Source: Saprospiraceae bacterium (GTDB lineage Bacteria > Bacteroidota > Bacteroidia > Chitinophagales > Saprospiraceae). From it: 64,000 nt of DNA. The stretch is from positions 1 through 64,000 of the forward strand of contig BQJU01000037.1 of assembly GCA_021604865.1 (NCBI GenBank). Direction: 5' to 3'. The notes below the pieces were generated by a model, which was not told where the DNA came from, did not search any database, and saw only the letters and a program-made list of their open reading frames with translations. The position numbers were made by a program, and so were the translations under genes. Position 1 is the stretch's first letter. Each line of letters opens with the position of its first letter. Positions 1 to 7,823 of the stretch are shown here, one piece after another.

Positions 1-18
1 TCTGTTTCAGGCGAGCTA

Positions 19-98
19 TTTTGTCACCAGCCTAGGCGCGAAAACCGCGCTTGGCCACTACTAAGCAAGGATTTGAGCAACAACGGCTGGTGACAAAA
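19..98. repeat. Intergenic inverted repeat with inner GC-rich hairpin
   Basis: A 14-bp perfect inverted repeat, TTTTGTCACCAGCC at 19-32 and its complement at 85-98, encloses a second GC-rich hairpin (GCGCG/CGCGC around 36-50). No ORF covers it. It could be the 3' terminator of a gene outside the window or a dispersed hairpin element. The rest of 99-378 shows no convincing gene on either strand. Confidence 0.5.
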
Positions 99-378
99 GA
101 GCCGCATCAAATGGGTAAGTTATTCTTCGCTGACCCCTAAGGTAAGTCATTACAGATTGGAACGAGGGGATGATATTGCGATTATTGAATTGTGGAGGTG
201 GTGATTTGATGGCCGATCGAATGAGGACAAATATCCCCTTTCTGAACCACCTACAGTCTTTTGAGGTATTTTCGGTGGTTGACTTTAGCGAGCAAAGGGC
301 TTGCTCTTCAGCAGTCAGACTGTGATAGGATGTTTGGAAATCAACCTTTTTGATTGAAAATTACGAATGTTTCCTCTT

Positions 379-1044
379 TCACCGACAGTGGTCAATATTT
401 TTCAACATCTGCTCATGACTATCTTTTAATTGAAAGTCAAGTTGATTCATGAAGTCTAAGATGTTAAACATTTCTTGAATTTCCCTTTTTTGTAAGGCAT
501 TGGCCGCTTTGTCAATCTCATTTTGCACCCGTCGCTGAAGGTTGTACAAACCTTCCAGCTCATACAAACATTCATAATCAAATTCATTAATGATGCTTAA
601 CGACCGGGTCGTTTCCCATGCGATGGAGGTTAATTCAGGTATCTCAAGTTCAATAAACGTCTTTCCATTGTACCGAAATTGACCATTTCCAATAGCTACA
701 GAATCTTTTACCCGGTAAAATTCGGGATATTTCTTTTGAAGAACACTTATGTCTTGTGGCGTAGAAACGACTTCTGAAGTATTTCCATTAAATAATTTTC
801 CATAATCGGAAAATGCATTTAAAATTGTTTGATTTGCGAGCCTGGCATTGGTTAAATCATCGACATTATTTTTAATCTCTTCTTTGATTTTTGTAATGGC
901 TATATCTTTATCGTGTACCGTCTTTTTGGTCGAATTCCAGTCATTGAACCATATTGCCAGGTTAATTCCGATAAAGATCAACAGTATCTCACCGATGACA
1001 TATTTCCAATTAAATTGATCTTTAAGTTTAAAGAATCTCCTCAT
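379..1044 (-). CDS. DUF6090-type single-pass membrane protein
   Basis: This 221-residue protein of unknown function has a short basic N-terminus followed by one membrane segment at about residues 15-33 (YVIGEILLIFIGINLAIWFND). The helix ending in an Asn/Asp-Trp motif is the hallmark I associate with the DUF6090 family, which is common in Bacteroidota. The remaining 185 residues are polar, predicted helical and probably extracytoplasmic or periplasmic, with possible coiled-coil stretches near 45-70 and 165-200. It is followed downstream by no gene in the window. It lies 31 bp from the vWA gene on the same strand, so the two could be co-transcribed. The family assignment rests on the N-terminal pattern only. 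Confidence 0.7.
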   Translation of the reverse strand: MRRFFKLKDQFNWKYVIGEILLIFIGINLAIWFNDWNSTKKTVHDKDIAITKIKEEIKNNVDDLTNARLANQTILNAFSDYGKLFNGNTSEVVSTPQDISVLQKKYPEFYRVKDSVAIGNGQFRYNGKTFIELEIPELTSIAWETTRSLSIINEFDYECLYELEGLYNLQRRVQNEIDKAANALQKREIQEMFNILDFMNQLDFQLKDSHEQMLKNIDHCR

Positions 1045-1075
1045 TTTTAAATATTCCTAGGGGTTAATTTCTATG

Positions 1076-2482
1076 TTAAAAGGTGGTCATTTTCTCCATA
1101 GTTTCTCCTGCTTTAACCACTAAAGTATAGGTCTCTTTTTTGCCTTTATGATCTCCCAAAGCAACAAGGGTTACTTCGTATGTCCCTGGGTTAAGCGTAA
1201 ATTTCTTAGGGTTGTTGGTCTCCCTGGTATAAGTCCTGCCACTGGCTACATTTTTCTTGGTATTTACTTCGATCACCTTGACAACTGCGTCTACCAATCC
1301 ACTCGCGCTTTTAGCACCAATCATGGCTATTCCGCTTTTAAAATTGTGTTTGACTTCCGTATTTCCATTTGCTTTTACTTCCACATTTTCATACTTGTGG
1401 CTAGTTGCAACGCCTTCAATTATCAATGCGGCAACTTCTACATCATACACACCGGGGTTTACTTCGTATTCATCCACTTTCCCATAGGTGCGGCCACCAG
1501 CAACACTTTTTGCATTTCCCTTGGCAAAAATTTTAACGACAGCATCCCAGCCTTCGCCATTATTTAGGGTGATTACACTTATTTTACCTCCATCAAAGCT
1601 GATATTTTGGTGGGTAATCTGATCAGCAACAATTTTTACATTGGGTATTGTAATGCCAGCCACGTCACTATTTTCCAATGCCCTCGCCTCCAGGTCATAA
1701 TTGCCAGGAGGCAAATACATCAGGGTCGTATCGCCATAGGTACGCAATCCGTTTATTGAGGCTTTGGTGCCTGGCTTAAATGCTCTTACATAAGCGTCTA
1801 CAGCTTTGCCATTTTTTGTCGCATATACTGAGAAGTTAGCGGCTGGCTCATCCACCGTGGCGGTGGTTGCTTCGTTGAGTACATCGCCCAGTCCTCCGGC
1901 ATCAGCGGCATCGTAATATTTGCCGTCACCGGCTTCAGCAGCACATTTTAGCTGTTCGGTTTCTCCGGCTTTCAAACCAAAACCAATGATATGCATTCTG
2001 AAATCAATGCCTTCGGCTTTAGCAGCTTTTACTACTTCACAAATATCTCCGTCGCAGGATTCAATGCCGTCGGTAACGAGAATGACCGTAGCTTTCATCT
2101 TTGCATCCCGAAGTTTGCCGATGACTTGTGTTGCCGAATACGCCAATGGTGTTTTGCCCAGGGGTTTGATCTTGGTTAAAGACTGGTTGATCTGACTTCT
2201 AGTCCCTGTTGCCACATCTACCAAAAATTCTACGTCTTTACAATCGCCTTTTTCCCGGTGGCCATAAGCAACCAGGCCAATTTTCTGGTTTTCCGGTAGA
2301 TTATTTACGGAAGTGGATAAGACATCTGTGGCAATCTGCATTTTGGTTTTGCCATCAATTTGTCCCCACATAGAGCCGCTAGCGTCATAGATAAATATGA
2401 TGGGAGAAGGCGTCTGCTGATCCTGTGCATTGAGTTGAAAAATAATACAGAATGTACAGAATAGGATGACTAGTCGTTTCAT
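1076..2482 (-). CDS. Secreted von Willebrand factor A domain protein with three C-terminal beta repeats
   Basis: The chosen start (MKRLVILF) gives a clear signal peptide ending LNAQ; an in-frame upstream ATG at 2542 would add 20 residues before the signal and is unlikely. Residues about 27-205 form a vWA domain with the MIDAS motif D33-x-S35-x-S37, a Thr in GKTPLA and VTDGIE, so it probably binds a divalent metal and a protein ligand. The C-terminal 250 residues hold three related units of roughly 90 residues. Units two and three share DAVVK...GRTYxxx...NPGxY; unit one has DAYVRAF...RTYG...PPGNY. They are probably beta-sandwich modules. No T9SS tail is evident. It is probably periplasmic or surface-associated. 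The partner is unknown. Confidence 0.85.
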   Translation of the reverse strand: MKRLVILFCTFCIIFQLNAQDQQTPSPIIFIYDASGSMWGQIDGKTKMQIATDVLSTSVNNLPENQKIGLVAYGHREKGDCKDVEFLVDVATGTRSQINQSLTKIKPLGKTPLAYSATQVIGKLRDAKMKATVILVTDGIESCDGDICEVVKAAKAEGIDFRMHIIGFGLKAGETEQLKCAAEAGDGKYYDAADAGGLGDVLNEATTATVDEPAANFSVYATKNGKAVDAYVRAFKPGTKASINGLRTYGDTTLMYLPPGNYDLEARALENSDVAGITIPNVKIVADQITHQNISFDGGKISVITLNNGEGWDAVVKIFAKGNAKSVAGGRTYGKVDEYEVNPGVYDVEVAALIIEGVATSHKYENVEVKANGNTEVKHNFKSGIAMIGAKSASGLVDAVVKVIEVNTKKNVASGRTYTRETNNPKKFTLNPGTYEVTLVALGDHKGKKETYTLVVKAGETMEKMTTF

Positions 2483-2673
2483 AATTATGGTTTTGGAGGT
2501 TAAATATAATGCAAAATGAGGAGTTTTGGTATATACATTCATGGCTTGTTTTATATAGATGTTTTCAGCTTTTCATATCTTTAATTTTATAAACGTCAAT
2601 TGTTCCGCAAAAAGCGAGACCTCCCTTTCCACTTCAGTGCTTAATTTTACTATTGTCAATAACAAAACTACAC

Positions 2674-4140
2674 ATGAAAAGCACATTCTTTTTTCTAACA
2701 AGTCTTATTCTATTATGTAACGTAACAGCTCAACGTGCATCAGCCCCTCCCCTCCTCATTATCCAAAACATCCAGGTGGTTGACGTCAAAAAGGGTGCCT
2801 TACTAAAAGACACCAAAGATATTTACATAAGAGGGAATAGAATCACCGGGATTGCAACCCATGCCAATAGATATCCAAAGCCTGACACAAAAGTCATTGA
2901 CGGTAGCGGAAAATATATCATTCCCGGCCTTTGGGATATGCATGCCCATCCCGATGATCCGGAAATGTGGCGAATGCCCCCTGATGCTGCAAGCCGGGAT
3001 TTGTTGCTGCCACTATTTGTATTGTACGGCGTCACCGGAATCCGCGATATGGCAGGCAGTATGGAAACCATCAAAGCCTGGAAAACAAATATTAAAAAAA
3101 AGGAGCTGTTGGGGCCTGAGGTTTTTGCCTGTGGCCCTTTGCTTGACGGGCCAAATCCGATGTGGGACGGTTCCGTTGGTATTGCTTCACTGGATAAAGT
3201 AAGGATCGTCGTTGATTCTTTAAAAGCCACTGGTGCCGATTTTCTAAAAGTATATTCCCTTTTGCCGGATAGTACTTATTTTGAATTGAGCCGTTACGCC
3301 AAAAGCATTCATTTTCCCTTTGTGGGACATGTCCCGTTTACGGTTACGACCGTTGAAGCTTCTATTACCGGCATGAAGAGCCAGGAGCACTTGCTTAACC
3401 TATTGATTGATTGCTCCACGGTGGCCGATCAAATTTATAACAACACCCTCGATTACGGGGATATCACTGATGCATTGGACAAGTATATATTTAGGAATAA
3501 TTTGATAATGGATACTTACGACCCTCAAAAAGCAAAGGCGATCTTCAAGGTTTTTGTCCAAAACAAGACCTGGCATACCCCCACCATTTCGATGTGGTAC
3601 AAAAATGCCTATTTTGAAGAGGAAGTAAAAAAGGATAGCATTTATTACCCTTATTTACCCCAATACATGAGAAAATATTGGCAGCCGGAAGTAAATGACC
3701 ATTTGCAACGAAGAAGTCCGGAAATAATAGACCTCAAAAAAAGACTAGTCAGCCGATACCTACAGGTCATCAACAAGATGAATGAAGCAGGGGTGAAATT
3801 ATTGGCGGGTACGGATATGGGGGCCAATCCATTATGTTTTCCAGGTATCAGCTTGCACAATGAGTTGGCATTATTGGTTGAAGCAGGCTTAACCCCCGCC
3901 GAAGCATTAAAAACGGCAACCATCAATCCGGCTCTTTTTCTGGAAGTTGAAAAAGATTACGGCACCGTTACCAAAGGTAAAGTAGCAGATTTGGTGATAC
4001 TAGATGAAAACCCCCTGGAAGATATCACCAACACCCGCAAAATTTTTGCAGTGGTGCGAAATGGGGAAGTGCTAAGTGCGGAAAGTATAAAAGCAGAGCT
4101 AAAAGCAATTGAGTATATTCAGGCTGACCCTAAGGATTAA
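2674..4140 (+). CDS. Exported metal-dependent amidohydrolase (imidazolonepropionase/prolidase-like)
   Basis: The start at 2674 (MKSTFFFLTSL) gives a signal peptide ending in VTAQ; the longer TTG-start frame from 2653 would bury it. The 488-residue protein has the amidohydrolase fold pattern: an N-terminal beta segment (VVDVKKGALLKDTKDIYIRGNRI), the metal-binding H90-A-H92, a lysine in FLKVY near 192 that could be the carboxylated ligand, histidines near 219 (VGHVP) and 239 (QEHLL), and the catalytic Asp in GTDMG near 381. The C-terminus carries the usual LTPAEALKTAT and GKVADLVILDENPLEDI motifs. Relatives act on dipeptides or cyclic amides; the real substrate cannot be told. It stands alone, divergent from the vWA gene. 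Confidence 0.88.
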   Translation: MKSTFFFLTSLILLCNVTAQRASAPPLLIIQNIQVVDVKKGALLKDTKDIYIRGNRITGIATHANRYPKPDTKVIDGSGKYIIPGLWDMHAHPDDPEMWRMPPDAASRDLLLPLFVLYGVTGIRDMAGSMETIKAWKTNIKKKELLGPEVFACGPLLDGPNPMWDGSVGIASLDKVRIVVDSLKATGADFLKVYSLLPDSTYFELSRYAKSIHFPFVGHVPFTVTTVEASITGMKSQEHLLNLLIDCSTVADQIYNNTLDYGDITDALDKYIFRNNLIMDTYDPQKAKAIFKVFVQNKTWHTPTISMWYKNAYFEEEVKKDSIYYPYLPQYMRKYWQPEVNDHLQRRSPEIIDLKKRLVSRYLQVINKMNEAGVKLLAGTDMGANPLCFPGISLHNELALLVEAGLTPAEALKTATINPALFLEVEKDYGTVTKGKVADLVILDENPLEDITNTRKIFAVVRNGEVLSAESIKAELKAIEYIQADPKD

Positions 4141-4257
4141 ACATCTGTGTATTAGATTAAATAATTTTCGCTTGCACCAAAAAGCGTGCAAAAGTCAGGG
4201 TGTTAGAGCATATTTACAGCCCATACTTCTACGCTGAGGAAGCTTCAGCACAAGTCA

Positions 4258-4375
4258 GAGCATGTTTGGAGGCCAAGCTTACGCTTGCGCTGAAGCTTCA
4301 GCGTAGGAGCATTGGCTACAAAGGATCACTTTTCGCTGCAAAAACCGACCACCAAACATACTCGTTACAAAACTT
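4258..4375. repeat. Dispersed inverted-repeat element (AGAGCNTGTTTGGA type)
   Basis: This stretch begins AGAGCATGTTTGGAGGCCAA and ends with a degenerate complement (ACCAAACATACTC). It resembles 42776-42958, including the shared GGCTRCAAAGGRTCACTTTT core. It contains a 16-bp perfect palindrome, CGCTGAAGCTTCAGCG, at 4288-4303. The open frame over this region is most simply explained by the repeat and is not called as a gene. A MITE-like or REP-like origin is inferred. Confidence 0.5.
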
Positions 4376-4396
4376 CACATCAAAGTAGAGCGGATT

Positions 4397-4528
4397 TCAA
4401 CCGTTTCCGTCTGGATCTTCAGGTGTGTCTACCCACGGATAGCCTCCACCTTTAATTGCTTTTTGTTCCTCCTGGTCCAGGATGGTTACTTTTTTTGCTA
4501 ATTCAGCATAAGTGATTTGTTGATGCAT
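4397..4528 (-). CDS. Short peptide with a double-glycine-type leader (possible RiPP/bacteriocin precursor)
   Basis: The start ATG at 4528 gives a 43-residue peptide; a longer in-frame extension would read through the 4589-4619 hairpin and is rejected. The leader-like part ends LDQEEQKAIKGG (residues about 17-28), which matches the acidic helix plus GG pattern of Bacteroidota natural-product or bacteriocin-type leaders cleaved by C39 peptidase transporters. The remaining 15 residues (GYPWVDTPEDPDGNG) would be the core: acidic and aromatic, with no Cys and only one Thr. No C39 transporter, cyclase or other maturase is visible nearby, so processing would have to act in trans. The call depends on the GG motif and reading frame only. 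Confidence 0.45.
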   Translation of the reverse strand: MHQQITYAELAKKVTILDQEEQKAIKGGGYPWVDTPEDPDGNG

Positions 4529-4588
4529 GATTATTGTATTTAAAAAGTTATCGTAAATAGCCTGTCGTTCCGATGGAACTCGTTTGCT

Positions 4589-4619
4589 CCATTGCCAGGG
4601 TCTGCAACCCTGGCAATGG
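4589..4619. repeat. 13-bp perfect hairpin
   Basis: CCATTGCCAGGGT at 4589-4601 is exactly complementary to 4607-4619, with a 5-nt loop (CTGCA). It lies between the stop of the large VCBS protein gene and the start of the leader-peptide gene, both on the minus strand. There is no T-run, so a REP-like element or attenuator-type hairpin is as likely as a terminator. Confidence 0.6.
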
Positions 4620-4677
4620 GCTGTCATCCCTCCAGGATATTGAAGGGCAATGCTTAGAGGTCAACTAAGCGTTCTTT

Positions 4678-7398
4678 TCAATATTTCACCACCACCCTCG
4701 TCACACGCCCCTTTTCCGTTTTCAATTGTATAAAATAATTGCCTGCGGGCAGCGCGGAAACATTCATTTCCAGATAACCGGTATTCGATGTTTTTTCCTG
4801 GCGCACCAATTGTCCATTGACATCAAACAGCAAAAAAGTAAGGTGATTGACTGCTGCCACTTGGTATTGAATAGCCAGTGTATCATCTTGTAGCGGATTG
4901 GGCGCTACAACGAAGGAGGTAATAAAATCCGGTAAGGTTGTGGAGCTTACCAGGCTCAAACAGTCGCTGCCCTGCCCTTCGGTCACGGTGCATATCTGGT
5001 GGGTATGTATCTGTGTATATACGTCCTGCTGGCCGGATGTCCACTGTATCACCAAGGAATCAATGATTGTGGCATCACCCAGGCCGAAGTGTGCACGAAG
5101 GCTGTTCTGCGCCCGATCACCGGTGGGTCCACCCGAGACGACCCGCATCTGCCACACATCCTGTCCGTTGATATTAGCTTTCAGGCGAATTTTTGTGCCA
5201 ATCCCAGCACGATTAGAGGTCGTACCCCGACACGTTAAGATCAGGTAGCCATCGTCCCCACCATTATTGCGGTATAAAAAATCGGGCAATACCTGGCCGT
5301 TAAATGCGGCATTGCCAACAAAAATATCCAGGTAACCATCGTTGTTAAAATCAGCACTTGAGGCACTCTGACAGCTGGAAATATTAACAGCTGGTGGTCC
5401 CACAACCGCTACTCCCTGGCTGGATAGATTGCCAGTGCCATCATTTTGGTAATAACGAGAAACTTGTCCCGGGCTAGTGGCATACAAATCCAGGTCGCCA
5501 TCGTTATCAAAATCTCCCCAGGTGGAACCCAATGTTGGGGCACTCTCAGTGACGGCATCACCTTCTGTAATGCGGGTAAATAAGCTATCGCCCTGGTTTT
5601 GGTATAAATAATTGGCCGCATCAAAGTTGCCTAAATAGACATCCATATCGCCGTCATTATCATAATCGCCCCAACTGGCCTGAAAATCCAGGTCAAAATG
5701 TGTGACCATTTCTGCCGTCACGATCCGCTGAAAGTCAAGGATTCCAGTTTCCGATAAAGTATTGTGGTACATCCGATTGTCTTCCCCCCCAGCTGGAAGG
5801 GTTCTACCACTTTTTATCAAAAACAGATCCTGATCGCCATCATTATCATAATCCATCCAGGAAGCAACGCCGGAACTTTCTACATTAGGCGTCACAAAAG
5901 CTGGTGTTATGGCTGTAAAATAACGGCCATTGGCATCCGGAGTGCCGGAATTTTCGTAGAAATAATCCAGCCCGAGATGTCTGTTTTCTGGAACGTGCAG
6001 ATCCAGGTCACCATCATTGTCGTAGTCCACCCAGGTACTGCTCCACGTGTAATTCACATCCGTGACTGGCCCTTCGTCTGTAATTTTGGTAAAGGTAAAG
6101 TCTGGCGCGCCACTGTTTTGGTACAAAAAATTGGCTTCCGGGGGTTCAGCTGCCGGAGGATTATTGCTAACATACAAATCCAAATCGCCATCATTGTCGT
6201 AATCCCCCCATACTGCAGCACTAGAATTCCCACCATCATTGGAGACAATGCCGTTGTTGAGGGTAAAATTCCCATTGCCATTATTTTGATACAATTGGTT
6301 GTCTCCAATACCTCCCATTATCAGAAGGTCGACAAAGCCATCCTCGTTATAATCTGCCCAGCTACTGCCCATATTCAGACTTAAATTGGTGGCAACCGGC
6401 CCCGAGTTTACCTGGGTAAAAAGCGGGCCAGGAGGTGCACTACAAACTATGTCAGGCAGGGTACAAAGGCCAGTAACCATACGTACATGAGCGGGGTGCA
6501 AACCTAAGGTACCATCCGGCCATATCGGCTCCGCATCATTGATAAAAAGAGTATCACCGGTTTGGCTGGCAATAATCCCATTGGGTTTAGAAAAAGTGGC
6601 TGTACTGGCTGGTCCATCAGTATTATCAAAGCCAAAGGGGACACCGGCAATGGCTTCCGTTTCCCCGGTAAGGCTAACCTTAAATACCTGCCCGGTCCCG
6701 ACCGTAGTGACAAATAAGAAGCCTTTGTTATAAGTCAAATGACCGCACCCAATAGTATTAGGTCCGGCGGTCAAAACCGGTAATTCAGCCAGCAGAGAAA
6801 CGGTTCCATCTGGGGTAATTTTAGTCACCCCGCCATTGCCGTAGTTACAGGCGTATAAGTTGTTTTGATCGTCTATAGTCAAGCCATTCGGACATCGAAA
6901 CAAAGTATCCGAAGCAAATTCTGTCACCATTCCAGCAGGCGTAATTTTACTGATGGTATTGCTGCTACAATTGCAAACAAACACATTATTCTCACTATCG
7001 GCAACGATACCAATGGGCGTACTAAAACCGTCGATGGCCCAATCGACGTTCAAAGTGTCCTCTACACCTTTTTTGCTGACTTTATTACCATGAGGATTGG
7101 CCTGATAAAAGTTTCCATCAGCATCAAAACAAGCTCCAGATGCTCCGGCAAATCCTTCCGCAAACACGCTGACAGAAAAGTCGGTTTTGTCAATTTTATA
7201 GACTTTGGTATTGGTTTGAGGCTGGCCCAATGCCGGACCAAAATCACTGACATAGATATTCCCCTCGTGATCTATTGTCATCCCTCCACTGGCATCAATA
7301 TCGGGGATCAGGGTACTCACCTGAAGGTTTTGGGCAACCCCGATAATGGGATGAGAAAACAAGAGCAACATGGAAAAAATAAAAGCAAATAGTTTCAT
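4678..7398 (-). CDS. T9SS-secreted NHL/FG-GAP(VCBS)/ASPIC-UnbV repeat protein
   Basis: The ATG at 7398 (MKLFAFIF) gives a signal peptide ending GVAQ; the TTG two codons upstream is not needed. The 906-residue protein has an N-terminal NHL/SMP-30-like six-bladed propeller region at about 25-300 (repeats of the IYVSDFG, GIVADSENNVFVCN and GLTIDDQNNLYACN type). A series of FG-GAP/VCBS calcium-binding blades follows at 330-700, with many DYDNDGDLDL motifs. Next are an ASPIC/UnbV domain at about 720-800 (RAGIGTKIRLKANINGQD, SLRAHFGLGDA) and a type A sorting tail (VAPNPL, GNYFIQLKTEKGRVTRVVVKY). Such proteins are cell-surface or secreted adhesin- or enzyme-like; no catalytic domain is seen. It is divergent from the wHTH regulator. 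Confidence 0.9.
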   Translation of the reverse strand: MKLFAFIFSMLLLFSHPIIGVAQNLQVSTLIPDIDASGGMTIDHEGNIYVSDFGPALGQPQTNTKVYKIDKTDFSVSVFAEGFAGASGACFDADGNFYQANPHGNKVSKKGVEDTLNVDWAIDGFSTPIGIVADSENNVFVCNCSSNTISKITPAGMVTEFASDTLFRCPNGLTIDDQNNLYACNYGNGGVTKITPDGTVSLLAELPVLTAGPNTIGCGHLTYNKGFLFVTTVGTGQVFKVSLTGETEAIAGVPFGFDNTDGPASTATFSKPNGIIASQTGDTLFINDAEPIWPDGTLGLHPAHVRMVTGLCTLPDIVCSAPPGPLFTQVNSGPVATNLSLNMGSSWADYNEDGFVDLLIMGGIGDNQLYQNNGNGNFTLNNGIVSNDGGNSSAAVWGDYDNDGDLDLYVSNNPPAAEPPEANFLYQNSGAPDFTFTKITDEGPVTDVNYTWSSTWVDYDNDGDLDLHVPENRHLGLDYFYENSGTPDANGRYFTAITPAFVTPNVESSGVASWMDYDNDGDQDLFLIKSGRTLPAGGEDNRMYHNTLSETGILDFQRIVTAEMVTHFDLDFQASWGDYDNDGDMDVYLGNFDAANYLYQNQGDSLFTRITEGDAVTESAPTLGSTWGDFDNDGDLDLYATSPGQVSRYYQNDGTGNLSSQGVAVVGPPAVNISSCQSASSADFNNDGYLDIFVGNAAFNGQVLPDFLYRNNGGDDGYLILTCRGTTSNRAGIGTKIRLKANINGQDVWQMRVVSGGPTGDRAQNSLRAHFGLGDATIIDSLVIQWTSGQQDVYTQIHTHQICTVTEGQGSDCLSLVSSTTLPDFITSFVVAPNPLQDDTLAIQYQVAAVNHLTFLLFDVNGQLVRQEKTSNTGYLEMNVSALPAGNYFIQLKTEKGRVTRVVVKY

Positions 7399-7440
7399 AA
7401 ACAATACTAATTTTAATAAAATGTGGTTTACTGATGAATT

Positions 7441-7546
7441 TTTGGGGCCTCCCTGCGGGCGCTACGTTACGTGGCTCGCTATTCGCTCGGCCCTGCGGGC
7501 TCCCGGCTGCACCGGGCCCACTTCACATCGCTAGGCCGCTCCCCAA
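7441..7546. repeat. GC-rich intergenic repeat element
   Basis: This 100-bp segment is sharply more GC-rich than its surroundings, with short inverted repeats (TTGGGG at 7442-7447 and CCCCAA at 7541-7546; CCCTGCGGGC occurs twice). It has the look of a dispersed REP-type element between the divergent genes at 7398 and 7824. From memory, similar sequence is frequent in Bacteroidota intergenic regions, but I could not check this. The rest of 7547-7745 shows no gene. Confidence 0.45.
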
Positions 7547-7796
7547 TTCCATCAATCTGGCATCTCCACAAACATCGGCGATTCCACTACCTGCTGCCTG
7601 AATACCAGGTGAATAATTCATGAATTTTGTGTGAATGATGAGCACTTTTTCTTGATTTCAAGTCAAGGTACCCTACATCTGAAATCAGGCTCTTTTCTCT
7701 TCACAACCGCAGCTCTTCCACTCCATTGGCCTGTCACGAAACACTATGATTAATAGAGGTAGGCTTATTAAAAGCCCAAATTCACCAGATAAACCT

Positions 7797-7804
7797 TATT
7801 TTTG
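7797..7804 (+). promoter_or_regulatory. Candidate -7 promoter element (TATTTTTG)
   Basis: TATTTTTG fits the Bacteroidota TAnnTTTG consensus and lies 20 nt before the ATG at 7824. It supports that start over the ATG at 7746. No clear -33 TTTG is visible at the right distance. Confidence 0.35.
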
Positions 7805-7823
7805 GGGAAAGAAAAAAGCAGCT

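Noticed and set aside
4200-4388. 62-codon plus-strand open frame
   Set aside because: It runs through a self-complementary repeat and resembles no protein.
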